DNA of 64,000 bases from Pyricularia pennisetigena. Taxonomy: Eukaryota; Ascomycota; Sordariomycetes; Magnaporthales; Pyriculariaceae. Below are positions 14,128 through 24,528 of this stretch, one piece after another. The translations under genes were made by a program, and so were the position numbers. The stretch covers positions 5,791,445-5,855,444 of the forward strand of contig NC_043741.1 in NCBI RefSeq assembly GCF_004337985.1, read 5' to 3'. Numbering within the stretch: position 1 is the stretch's first letter; each line of letters opens with the position of its first letter. The notes under the pieces are model-generated. The model worked only from the letters and a program-made list of their open reading frames with translations, did not search any database and was not told the DNA's origin.

Positions 14128-15819
14128 ATGGGTGCTCTATCCGGTCTCGATTCTCGTCACCGTTTGGCCTTTCCGGGTACGCCACCAGAGCTGGTGAGCC
14201 CGAGCTCATCCAGTTACTCCTCAAGACCGTCCGAGGGGGCTCCAGTGTCTCCTCCCATGTCCAACTATGACCCCTCAACAACGGTCGATGTGCTATCCGG
14301 AAAGCCGTCAGACGACTCAGTAAACATGAGGAGGGCTCTCTCGAGCCAGAGCAGCACCCGGCACAATGAAGACCACCGGGAACCACAGCAGCGGCAGCAA
14401 CATCTGCCCAAGCTCCCACCTCTGAGCAGCATCCTGACCATGGCACAGGACAGCATGCTTGCGCATTCACCATATGAGGAGCGCCGCGCTTTCTCAACTG
14501 GCACATCACCGCTGGATCGGCCGCAAACATCAAGCAGCCTGCCAGTACCAAATAGGCCCTACTCTCCCTCATATTTCCCACCCACCGGCGCATGTAGCTC
14601 GTCGTCAGCCCCTCACTCCAAAGGCTCCCATCCTCCAAGGTTGGAGGAAAGGAATCCGTTTCATTCCGTGCCGAGGGGGCCATTCCCTGGCCCTCTGTCC
14701 CCTCCACACCGCGAGTCAGACCACAGGCGAGCAGACAGGACACCGGAAGAGTATGTTCCACGCGCTGCGGGGGAGTACTCCCCTAACAGCAGGTACTCGT
14801 ACAGAAGTCAGTCGGATCGATACCCCGTGTCCATGCCGCTCATCAGCAATCACGGTGTCAAGCGCGACTACGACCACCCTTCCGGACCGGCCCCATACAG
14901 AGACGCCCATCACCAGCGGCCGACCACGCACACACACGCGGCGCCCTCGCCCCCGACAGCTGCCAGTAGCATCGTCTCTCCCGAGGGCGTACCATCTAAG
15001 GACGGACTTGGACCCAAGATCTGGACGGGCACGCACTTCCTGCCACGCTTTGTGCGCGCGGCAGAGGTCCCTGGTGAGGGCATGTGCTACTTTTACGATG
15101 ACGGCAGCCACTGCAAGACTGTCATTGACGGCGAGGTCGTCAACGCACACTGGGGAGTCACCAAGGCGGGCAAGCCGCGCAAGCGCCTCGCAATTGCCTG
15201 CGTGACATGCCGTGAGAAGAAGATTAAGTGCGACCCCGATTACCCGCGTTGTGTTCAGTGCGAGAAGTTTGGCCGCGTGTGCAAGTTCAAGAATGCCCCG
15301 CGGGGCGGCAACAACACCAGCCCCTCGACGCCGCCGGCCGAGCTGGCCGACGACGTGAGGCCTAGGAGCAAGAACTCGAGCGCCAGCGTCTCGCCCAGGA
15401 CAATACCAGTCTCAGAGATGAGGGAGCGGGATGGCAAGAGGCCGAGGTATGCGTACGAGGTCGACTACAGCCAACAGAGGCACCACTCACCCAGGCAACA
15501 GCACAAGACCTTCACGCACCCGCAGTCTCATTCACACTACTCCCACACGCCGCCGCCACCGCCACCTCCGCAGCCGCAACAGCAGCATCCCCACCAGCGG
15601 GCTTATCCACCTCCTCAATATTCATACCAACATCAACCTCCTCACCACCAGCATCCCCACCCACACGGGAACTACCACAGCCAGCCGTCGAGCGCCGTCG
15701 GTGCACCGGGTGAGCGGCCCTCGCCCATATCATTGCCATTGCCGCTTCCCACGCTCCCCAGGGAAGGCAGTAGGACACCGTCTTCCTGGAACCAGCCTGA
15801 GCTGCCTAGGATACGGTAA
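14128..15819 (+). CDS. Zn(II)2Cys6 transcription regulator with central zinc cluster
   Basis: A predicted nuclear DNA-binding regulator of 563 residues, with no intron in the coding part. The zinc cluster has the spacing CX2CX6CX6CX2CX6C at residues 358, 361, 368, 375, 378 and 385, with a basic stretch between the second and third cysteines. It is preceded by an ordered-looking segment (about residues 297-357, beginning near PKIWTGTHFLPRF) containing MCYFYDDGSHCKT and AHWGVTKAGKPRKR. The N-terminal 290 residues are Ser/Pro-rich and the tail is His/Pro/Gln-rich, so both look disordered. I see no fungal-specific middle homology domain, which most Zn2Cys6 factors have. The start is the first ATG in frame (context CTCAATGG); the frame opens 11 codons earlier with only a TTG. 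A run of about 29 T follows 46 bases after the stop. Fungal proteins with the same layout are familiar to me, but I cannot assign a named orthologue. Confidence 0.9.
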   Translation: MGALSGLDSRHRLAFPGTPPELVSPSSSSYSSRPSEGAPVSPPMSNYDPSTTVDVLSGKPSDDSVNMRRALSSQSSTRHNEDHREPQQRQQHLPKLPPLSSILTMAQDSMLAHSPYEERRAFSTGTSPLDRPQTSSSLPVPNRPYSPSYFPPTGACSSSSAPHSKGSHPPRLEERNPFHSVPRGPFPGPLSPPHRESDHRRADRTPEEYVPRAAGEYSPNSRYSYRSQSDRYPVSMPLISNHGVKRDYDHPSGPAPYRDAHHQRPTTHTHAAPSPPTAASSIVSPEGVPSKDGLGPKIWTGTHFLPRFVRAAEVPGEGMCYFYDDGSHCKTVIDGEVVNAHWGVTKAGKPRKRLAIACVTCREKKIKCDPDYPRCVQCEKFGRVCKFKNAPRGGNNTSPSTPPAELADDVRPRSKNSSASVSPRTIPVSEMRERDGKRPRYAYEVDYSQQRHHSPRQQHKTFTHPQSHSHYSHTPPPPPPPQPQQQHPHQRAYPPPQYSYQHQPPHHQHPHPHGNYHSQPSSAVGAPGERPSPISLPLPLPTLPREGSRTPSSWNQPELPRIR

Positions 15820-15862
15820 TCAGCATTGAGGAGGTGGAACATGCCTTTGATTATTTTTTATA

Positions 15863-15896
<34 letters not shown>

Positions 15897-16700
15897 CTCA
15901 CGATATGACCTCATTTTCTTCTATTACTCGTGTAAACTATTGGGTACCTTTTGTATCTGGCCTCTGCGGGATTTTGCATCATGGTCATGCGGCGTTCATA
16001 ACTTTAGTCTTCCTCACTTTTATGGTGTATACAGTATCCATTAAGCTGCTGGTCTCTTTTTCATTTTTCATTCAGTTTATATCGTTTTACTCTCGACTTC
16101 ACGGCGATTGTGGGACACAAGTAACCGGGCCAAGGGGCGACAGGGGGAAAAAAGGAACAAAGGAGTAGTAGTAGCTTCTGTCTGGAATCTTATCCCCACG
16201 ACTTGGGGGTTTCTCCCGACTCCAACCAACTATAATTTAAATCTTATTGCCGAGCAGCCACATGTGTACTGTAAATTTGTGTCTGGGAGTGAATGATTCG
16301 AGGTTATAATCAAGTTGATGACTGGGATTGCCATTGAGATGGGTCTCTCTTGGCCCCTCTCGAATAGGCCGAACAAGGATGATCGGTCTGGTCCACGTTT
16401 GTCTGCTTTTACATTACACTTTTTTTTCATCCTCAAGGATTACAATCCTCTATCCTTCAACGCCAGCCACAAAGGAAAGAAAAAAAAAAAGCAAGGATTC
16501 TCACCCGAACACTTCCGGCCCAAGATGATACTACTATTACAAGGGGATATCCGCCATAACAGAGAAAAGCCGCCCAATACAGATCTGAAGCTGTCAAAAC
16601 AAGACATCGCATGGGTAATACAGCTCAAATATTTCACCAGATCTAGAGCCAAAGCCAGGCTATCAGTGGTGGTACTTGGAACCAAACATAAGCGGCATCC
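15820..16700. other. Convergent 3' intergenic region
   Basis: The 3' ends of the zinc-cluster regulator (+) and the OB-fold protein (-) face each other here. It contains a T29 run (15866-15894) and AT-rich sequence suited to 3' untranslated regions and polyadenylation. I see no gene. Confidence 0.7.
15866..15894. repeat. Poly-T tract (about 29 T)
   Basis: An uninterrupted T run 46 bases after the stop of the zinc-cluster regulator, probably within its 3' untranslated region. Confidence 0.9.
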
Positions 16701-19700
16701 CTATGAACCAGCTGCGAGCTTCTTGTTTTGCTTGTCGAGCCTGTCCCTGGCGCCATCGTCGAGGGAGCTCCACCACTCCTTCAGCAGCTTGGCAACTTCG
16801 TGGTCGGCCGCCGTGAGCTCCACGGGCGGCCCACGAATCTGTGGCATCCCGCCGGCGGGTTCGGCCGCGTCCTCTCCATCGTGCGCATCGTCGGCATCGT
16901 CGAAAACGGCGTACGAGGACTTTTCGACCGAGCGCAGGCCCCAGCCGCGGTCCGTCAACGCAACAATGTTAAAGTCGCGCAGCAACACGCGGTCTCCAGG
17001 CTTGACTATGGGCAGGGATTCTTTATGTAAACGGTACAGCTGCACCTCGTAAACCCGGGAAGAAATGCTGGCGTCGGTCACGTTGAAGGACATGCAGTAC
17101 TGACGCGCCTTTGTTCGTGTTGGTTTGGTGCCCTCCGTCGTGGCCAAGACAAGCAGATCGACCGTTTTGCCAACCATCTTGGGCACTCTGAGAAGGGTCT
17201 GGTAGTCGGGCAGGTCTTCGCGCAGCCGGCGTGTGACCTCTGTCTTGATCTGGTTGCTGTTGTTGCTGGTGCTGGGCGCCGTCTCTGTGCGTGCATGTGC
17301 ATCTGCCGAGGCCGTGTGTTTCTGGCGACGAGAGGGACTATTGAGCGCTCCCTTGGCCAGCCTCACACTCGGGTCCTCTGTCACTGCAGGGCTGGCGCTC
17401 CGCCGAAAACTGCTAGAGGCAGACCTAGTGGTCATCCTGTTTTTTGCAGCTGGGGCTGATACGTCCAGCTGGTCAGGGACTCGCTTGCGCTTGTTGCCTG
17501 CTGCCCTAGCCAGCCTAACGCTGGGGTCTGCATCGGGTGCCGCGACTGATGGTTCCACCGGTTCGGGAGGCTGCTTCCGCTTGCTCGCAGCAGCTCCCCT
17601 GGCCAACCTGAGGCTAGGATCGCCATCGCTGGTTCCGGTTACCGGCTTGGCCGGCTCAGCTGGCTGCTTGCGCTTGTTACCCGCAGCCGACCGCGCCAAC
17701 CTGATACTGGGGTCACCATCTATGATATCAGCTCGCTCCTGCGGCTGCTCGACGGGCCCCTTCTTGTTCACCGCGCCCTTGGCCAGCCGGACGCTGGGGT
17801 CAGCATCAGAAGCTGTCGTCTTGACCTTGTCAGCTTTCTCTTCGGCCTTAGTGGGTGCCTGCTTGGTCTTTGTAGCCCTGGTGACGGGCCTGGCAGCCCT
17901 CGGAGTATCTGAGGGTTCATTTTTGCGACTAGCCCGAGTGACCCTTGTAGAGGGCGGCTCAGCCGATGGCTCAGAATCTTCTTCAGCGGCAAGCTCGCTG
18001 ACGTTATCGGGCTGTGGGGTGTTTCGTGATCGGACGCTGGGTGTTTGTTCGATATCCTTCCTAAGTGCACCCCGGGTAATCCTGGTTGACGCCTGTTCAG
18101 GCTCAGAATCGCTAGAGATCTCCTGTGGGTCGAGCTCGGGGCTCTTGCTTGGTTTGTAGGCAGCCCTCGCTGCCTTGGTATCGTTTTGTTTATTAGCGCT
18201 GCGAGTTGCCCGCGTGGTTGGTGTTTGTTCCGCAGCAGACGCTTCCTCTTCCGACTCGTCGCCGTCTTCCGCCTCTGAGACATTCCGAGAATCGTCTGAC
18301 CCCCCGAACTTGACAGGTGACGATTCCTCGTTTACATCACTGATGCTTTGATCTTCGTCCGGTGCGTCGTCGACTTGTCGAGGCTCTGAGTCCGAGGCAA
18401 TCTCTGCGACCTTGAAATCATCTCGAATGTCGACCCGGATTTCTTCCTTTTGCAAAGATCCAGCAGCAGCCTCGTCGGGAACGCTTTTCACTTCTTCGGC
18501 TTCCGGCTTTTCGTCTTCATTATCCTCTTCGACATGAGAGGAGCCACCTTTGGCGCCGTCTTCATTATCAATTTCATGTGTCGTACTTAGAACAGGCGAT
18601 GAAGGGATTTCTTCGTCTTCGACAGCCTTGTCATCTTGAGACAAGGATTTCGACTCGTCGTCCTCGGCAGCGCCGGCTGCATCTTTGATACTCTCAGGGG
18701 CCTCAACAAAGTCGCCATCTTCAGAATGATCGCTTTCATTTTCAACTTCGGCAGCACTATCGTCTTCCGAAGCAGAGCCGGCGTCAACCATGTCGACGTC
18801 GTCAGACGTGGGTTCCTGGGAAGCAAATCGATGACTTGGGCTTTGTTTATGCTCAGATGGCAGAGCAGCCGAAGCTTCAGGTTCCCCAGCCTCAACTCCA
18901 TCCATCTCGGTCTGTACACCTTGGCCATCTGGCTTCTCTGACATGTCGTTTTCTTGAGTGTCGGTCAACAAGTCGTCATTAACATATCCTGATTCGGACG
19001 GAGGAATCTGGGTGGCAAATGCGCGACTCTGATTCGATCTCACACTCGACAAAGACTGCCCGCGGACGTGCTCGATTTCGGAAGACGCAGGCGACGCCGG
19101 ATCCGGCCCAGGAGACTTGTTGGCAATGTCGTCTTCTTTGGCAACAATCTCAACGCCTTCAACAGTGACCTCCGTATCTTCCACCGTAGTCGCAACGGAC
19201 TTCTCAGGCGCTCCGCTGCCTTCAGACAGCTGTGTAGTTTCGACAGATTCCAACTTGCTGATTGTAACTTGTTCGATATCAACCGAGACCACTGCCTGAC
19301 AGACCGTCTCGTTTTTCTTGCCCTCGCTGGGGAGGTCGACACCATCAGGCTCACCGGCCGCAATTTCTGATTGTTTCTCAACCACAATGTTCTCCTCGAG
19401 CTTCTGTTCCAGTGCAGCTACAACAGTCGACAGCGGCGATCCACTGTCTAGCATGGGGACCTCCACCATATCAACATTATCATCATCCTCCTTCAGCACC
19501 TGCTCTGTGTCGGCAGTTTGGGCGGCTTGTATGGACTCTTGTTCTTCTGACTGAGCGGTGTTCTCGATTTGTGGCGTTTGCCTCCCTGTTGGGGTGGGAA
19601 GTCTACCAGTCTCTGTTATTGCGTCGGCTGGATCTGACGCCATAGCAGGCTCGTTTGGCTGTTCTGAGGTGGCACTCATTCGTATAGGTGATGAAGGGGT

Positions 19701-22403
19701 GGCGACACTTGACACCATCTTCTCGTCTGGTTCGCTTTCTCCACCTGGGGGACGCGAAGATCGTTTCGAGTCCTCGACTTCATCCTTGACGTCTGTTTCT
19801 CCCTCGCCACCGGTTTCCTCGACGGTTTCGATAGATTGTTGCATCTCATCAGCTGCAGTCGGAAACAGAGCCCCAGACATCATCGGCACAGTCATTTCAA
19901 CGTCTTGATCGGTTTTTGGGCTGGACTTTTCGTTTTTGGCGTCCTTGAGCGAATCCTTATTTGACTGCTCTGGCGTGGCATGCCGCGAAGATGACATGAT
20001 TTGTTCGGGCTCTGATTTGACAGCAGGCATTTGAGAGGCTTCGGGCTCAGGTTCGGTCTGAACAATGGATCTTACGGGACTCTCAAATCCCGCCAGCTCG
20101 TCGTCCTCGCCCTCTGCATCCTCCTCAGACTGTCCAGATCCTTCAAGTTCAGATTCAGGTTCACTGTTGCTTGGCTCAGAGTGGATGTCATAAGGCGGCG
20201 ATGGTTGTGAGGCTGGGCACTCATGTCAGCTTTGAGAAGAGAATGGGGCATCGAAAATGAAAGAAAAAGAAACTAACTCTGTGCTACCAGATGTGATTCC
20301 TGGCCAACATCGTTGTTCTCGATATCTCGTTGAGGTTCTGCGTTATGAATGCTGACGGACCGGGGAGGAGGATCACTCTCATCATCCGATGAGTCTGATA
20401 GCAAGTCAATCACTACCGGACCCGTTTGCTGCGGTGCCCTCTCGAGCTTTGGTGCAGACATCTCCTGTGATTCTCCGTCGCTTTCGTCATCCTCGGAATA
20501 CTCTTCTTCTTCCTCCTCTTGGCCCTCACTTCCATCCGAATAATAATTGCCCTCCTCGTCCTCTCCCTCAGGCGGCACGTTGTCATGTGGTCCCTCAATA
20601 TCGTCCTCCACGTCGGCATAGTTCCTCATATCGTAATCATCATAGGACTCATTGGCCAGTTCGCGCTCGTATTCGGCTTCATCGGGATTCATGGACTCCT
20701 CGGAGGATACCGACCCTCCCTCGATCTTCTGTTCCACCATTTCATTTTCGGCTTCGTTTTGGTATCGATTCTCGTTGTATGATCCGTACAAGTTGACCTC
20801 AGTGGGCAATGCTGTACGGCTAGGAGTGCCTAGTTCTGTGTCTGGCCCGTCTGCATCCAGAGCTGCCGTGAGGGAGGGATCAATGGGCAGCTCTGCATCC
20901 GCGTGTGCAGGATTCAGTATCTGTTCGTTGCTGACATTCCAGAGCGGTATGGTCTCTTGGTGGACTGCTTCGCCGTCATGCGATTTGGACATTGGTACAG
21001 GCGGCAGGTCTTGGACCATTCCTGAAGCCTCAGCTCCAGTGCTGGCCGGAAGTGGCGTCGCCTGCTCAGTGCCGTGGGCTTGCGGAAAAGGTTGACTATG
21101 CTCCACCTCCGTTCCCTGGGGCGCCAGCGGTATGCTAGGACTATGATGAAAGCCAAACCTGACCTGTTCCTCTATAGAAGGGCCACTGTGGATGTCAGAG
21201 ATGTCTGTCTGAAACCTAGGCACAGAGTAATCGCCATTACTGCTTTCAAATCTCCCAAATAGGGTGCTAGTCTCAAAGGTCGAAGGAACAGTTGCTTCGA
21301 CATTTCCAGTGGACATCTGCGCGCTCTCTGGCGCAAGTGTCGGTGCAAATGAAACTGGCGGGTCAGGCACACTGGCATCTGTGGTTGTTTTCTCGGCCGG
21401 CGATGCTACTGGACGATCTATGCTTGCCTCGTCTGAGGCAAGATTCGACTCGACGACCTGGCAACCTTCATCAACCATTGTCGGCTCCGAGGACTTCGGC
21501 GCAGGTGCTGCTGTGCTTGGACTATCATCGGTGCCTGCAGCAGCCTCCGCGTCGGGATCCTCCTCCACACCGGCGTCGCTGGGCTCGGGGCTAGGCGAAT
21601 GGCTGGCATATCTCCATGACGCACTGTAGCGACCGAATCGTGCCCTTTTCCGGCCCTTTCCTTTTACCCCACCATCGTCTTCTGCAAACGGGTCGTGGTC
21701 TGGTTCAAACAGAGAACCGTAGGATAGGCGAGCTCTTTTGATGAAAGCCGGGGAATGAAATTCGACATGGCTCGATTGCTGCACAGGACTGGTGACGGAC
21801 GGCTCTTCGGCGATGGGGAAATCCTCCGAAGGCGCTTCGACGATGGGAGGTTCAGATGCAGGGCCCGTCTCTGTGGAAGGCGGATTTGTTAAATCCAGAA
21901 CTTTGGTGTCCTCAGTCAAGGAGGATTTGATCTATCGGTAGGTTAGATGATTAGAGATCCAGACTCGCATTCATATGTGCTGTGTGGGGGCTGCAGAGAA
22001 TGCATACCTCGAGAGTGATTTTCTGAGTGTATTCAAGCTGCCAATTCGAACATGACCCAGGTATCCGAGCTTCGTAAGTGTTGGCAGCCCAGCCTGCACC
22101 TGCCAAACTCAGCAAGATCTCATCGCCACTCTCAAGCCCACTCTCAGCGACGAGCTTCGCAATCGCGCCATCGATCTGGAGACGAATTTGACCACTGGAG
22201 TCGCGCAGTCGGACGTCGGGCTCGGCGATGACAAAGGCAAAAGACTTGCGGATCAGACTATAAGGCCAGACGACGGTGACCTCGCCTCTCACGACGCGCG
22301 AGTCTTGGTCGGAGAGCCCCGGGGCGAGCTGGGCGATCGGAGTGACGATGCCCGCGGCAAGGGTCTCGGGACGGCTGGTCGCAGATGGCGCGTCCATTTC
22401 CAT
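16701..22403 (-). CDS. Large POT1/Cdc13-like OB-fold protein (telomere-binding type)
   Basis: A protein of 1853 residues from three exons: 22403-22008, 21931-20278 and 20212-16701. Both introns (76 and 65 bases) have good donors (GTATGC, GTTAGT), branch points (CTAAC-like, CTGAC) and AG ends, and the frame is continuous through all joins. Residues about 38-132 look like a small beta-barrel domain (VRGEVTVVWPYS, then a stretch ending near LSLAGAGW). Residues about 1685-1790 look like the Telo_bind OB fold of POT1/Cdc13/TEBP proteins (DYQTLLRVPKMVGKTVDLLV, then KPGDRVLLRDFNIVAL and a GWGLRS strand). The 1500 residues between are acidic, Ser/Thr/Glu-rich and almost surely disordered, with five DPSxRLA motifs near the C-terminal end. 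Binding of single-stranded telomeric DNA is inferred from the C-terminal fold; the actual ligand is unknown. It is head to head with the flavin monooxygenase, start to start 715 bases. Confidence 0.82.
17335..17800 (-). repeat. Five diverged copies of a DPSxRLA motif within the OB-fold protein
   Basis: The translated protein carries DPSVRLAKGA, DPSIRLARSA, DPSLRLARGA, DPSVRLARAA and DPSVRLAKGA. The first four are about 30 residues apart and the fifth about 55 further on. Three are followed by a NKRK-like or SKRK-like basic patch. They sit in otherwise low-complexity sequence just before the C-terminal OB fold. Conservation of the core against drift between copies suggests a repeated docking motif. 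Confidence 0.85.
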
Positions 22404-23118
22404 GGCGTCGAAAGGTTTGCAGAACTCAGCACAGACGACGCGCCGACCGTCGCCTGCGCTGGGTTCGTTCTGCGGAAATGAGGCGGTCTTTTGGGCGTCC
22501 TATAAAACCATTTGAGGGTTTTCGCTGACCTGAGCGGCAGGTCTGAAAATCGAGGGTGCCGATGCTGCGTGTAATTGGGTGCTGAATGAAAGTTGTGTAT
22601 GAGGAAGACACGATTGCGGAAGCGACGTCGATAGAGAAGAGGTAGGTACCTTGGGTGAGGTATCGTTAGATGTGGAAACAAAATCGCCTATGAGAAAGCT
22701 CCAACAGCTACAAGCACAAACGCTTAGCACGCAAGGCACCTTCTCCAACTTTATTCAGCTGACAACATCCATCGCCAAGCTAGGTAGGTAGTACTTGGGT
22801 GCCGGTACCTGTAGCTAGCTACTGTGCACATTACCTTGATTCTACGCTAGTATGTTTGCGGAAAGCGGTCTGTCAAGATAAGTCCCACTCACTTGAATCC
22901 ACCCATCTCCGCTTTCAGCGCCCCGCGAGACTGGGGCCTTGCTCGCCATTATCGCCCGCATTCCAACCTCAAGATGGCGTGACTGAATAGAGTAGAACAC
23001 AAGTCGAAGAGGTTGCTTGGGCCTGGTGCTTGAAGCTTTGGAGAGATTTGGAGTCCATCTGTCGCAGGCCGCTTGCAGAAAGTAAGCCGTTTCTCGGTTC
23101 CAGTTTGGCAAAGCAAAA
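22404..23118. promoter_or_regulatory. Divergent intergenic region between OB-fold gene and monooxygenase
   Basis: About 715 bases separate the two start codons, so the genes probably share this promoter region. It contains several AGGTAGGT/GGTACC-like short palindromic stretches near 22778-22815 and a C/T-rich section on the monooxygenase side. I see no open frame with support. Confidence 0.6.
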
Positions 23119-24528
23119 ATGGTCCTCCGAGCCTGCTTTGATGTGAAGCGGGTCGCCGTCATCGGCGCTGGCCCCTGTGGCCTCGCCGCTGCCAAATACC
23201 TTTTGGCGCAAAGAGTCTTTTCCGAAATTGTTGTCTTTGAGCAGGCAGCGGAGGTCGGCGGAGTTTGGAATTACAGCAAGACTCCCTCGAGCACGCTGCA
23301 CGTTCCTCAGACGAGCCCCTCCTGCCCGCCGGATCCTCCAGTCTTTCCCGACGAGGAGGGACCGGCTGTGTTTCCTTCGCCCATGTACGATCTCTTACAT
23401 ACCAACATCCCAAGGACTATAATGAGATTCAAGGACTTGGAGTTTCCCGAAACTGTGGCGTTTCCCCATCGGGATGAGGTTCAGGCTTATCTGGTGAAGT
23501 ACTCGCAAGACGTTCGACATCTTATCAAGTTCTCTACCATTGTCAGAGACGTCCGTCTCAGGCAAGGGACAGGCAAGGATCAATGGGACGTCAAGACTGA
23601 GTCTTCTGCGGGCGGTAATTCACAGCTTCAGACCTTTGACGCGGTTGTGGTTGCATCAGGTCACTACTCCACCACCTATATGCCCCGGATCCCCAGCATT
23701 GAGGACTTCCACAAGGCGCACCCAGGTGTCATTACACACTCCAAGACCTACCGCTCGCCCAATATCTACACGGACAAGAAAGTCGTTGTTGTGGGCAACT
23801 CAGCCTCAGGAGTTGACATTGCAGCGCAGATCCAGAGGGTGGCTGGGCAGGTGTTTCTCTCGGTGCGGGAGCCGACAGCGTCGGATAGCTTAGCCCACAT
23901 CGGGGCTGCAGAAACACCTCCAATCTCAGAGTTTCTCGTCAAGGAAAAGGGGGTGCGGTTCGAAGATGGCCGTGTTGAGAAGGACATTGATGCTGTGGTG
24001 TTTTGCACTGGGTATCTGTTTGCCTTCCCCTTCCTGGAGTCGCTCGATACACCGTTGCTGACAGACGGCCGGCGCGTCCACGGGCTGTACAAGGACTTTC
24101 TTCACATCAAGCATCCGACCTTGGTGTTCCCGGGTCTTCCAATCAAAGTCATCCCGTTCCCATTCTCGGAAAGCCAGGCTGCCATCTACGCGCGGCTGTG
24201 GGCGAATGTCTTGCCGTTACCGTCCGAGAAAGAAATGACGGACTGGGAGAAGGCCGCGGAAGAGCAAAGAGGCCCGGCATTTCACGTCTATCCAAAGAAG
24301 GGCGATGTCGAGTACCTCAGGGAGATGCACGCCTGGGCTGCAAAGGCCGAGAGTGGAAAGGAGCCTCCGTTGTGGACCGACGAACAGGTTTGGCAGAGGG
24401 AAATCTATGCGCAAGCGAAGCTAGAGTTTGAAAAGACTGGCAGAACCGCCAAGACCCTCGCTGAACTCGGCTTCCATTACAAAGCGCCTTCTGACGCCGT
24501 GGAAGAGGCTGCGCAAGATGTTCTCTAA
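23119..24528 (+). CDS. Flavin-containing monooxygenase, FMO family
   Basis: A 469-residue intronless protein that probably uses FAD, NADPH and oxygen to oxygenate a soft nucleophile (sulfur or nitrogen). The FAD Rossmann motif GAGPCG is at residues 16-21, followed by an acidic strand end (VVFEQ) and EVGGVW. The NADPH motif GNSASG is at 226-231. An FMO-type signature lies at 201-211 as HxGxxxHxxxY, so the usual leading Phe is His. A CTGY motif at 296-299 matches the conserved late motif of the family. Length is close to the yeast and fission yeast enzymes (about 430-450). There is no evident signal peptide or membrane anchor, so it is probably cytosolic. The start is the first ATG, in context AAAAATGG. 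Substrate is unknown; yeast Fmo1 oxidises glutathione and other thiols. Confidence 0.93.
   Translation: MVLRACFDVKRVAVIGAGPCGLAAAKYLLAQRVFSEIVVFEQAAEVGGVWNYSKTPSSTLHVPQTSPSCPPDPPVFPDEEGPAVFPSPMYDLLHTNIPRTIMRFKDLEFPETVAFPHRDEVQAYLVKYSQDVRHLIKFSTIVRDVRLRQGTGKDQWDVKTESSAGGNSQLQTFDAVVVASGHYSTTYMPRIPSIEDFHKAHPGVITHSKTYRSPNIYTDKKVVVVGNSASGVDIAAQIQRVAGQVFLSVREPTASDSLAHIGAAETPPISEFLVKEKGVRFEDGRVEKDIDAVVFCTGYLFAFPFLESLDTPLLTDGRRVHGLYKDFLHIKHPTLVFPGLPIKVIPFPFSESQAAIYARLWANVLPLPSEKEMTDWEKAAEEQRGPAFHVYPKKGDVEYLREMHAWAAKAESGKEPPLWTDEQVWQREIYAQAKLEFEKTGRTAKTLAELGFHYKAPSDAVEEAAQDVL

Noticed and set aside
20349..21629. Several plus-strand frames of 60-150 codons opposite the OB-fold gene
   Set aside because: They are antisense shadows of the long Ser/Glu-rich coding exons and have no start context or motif of their own.
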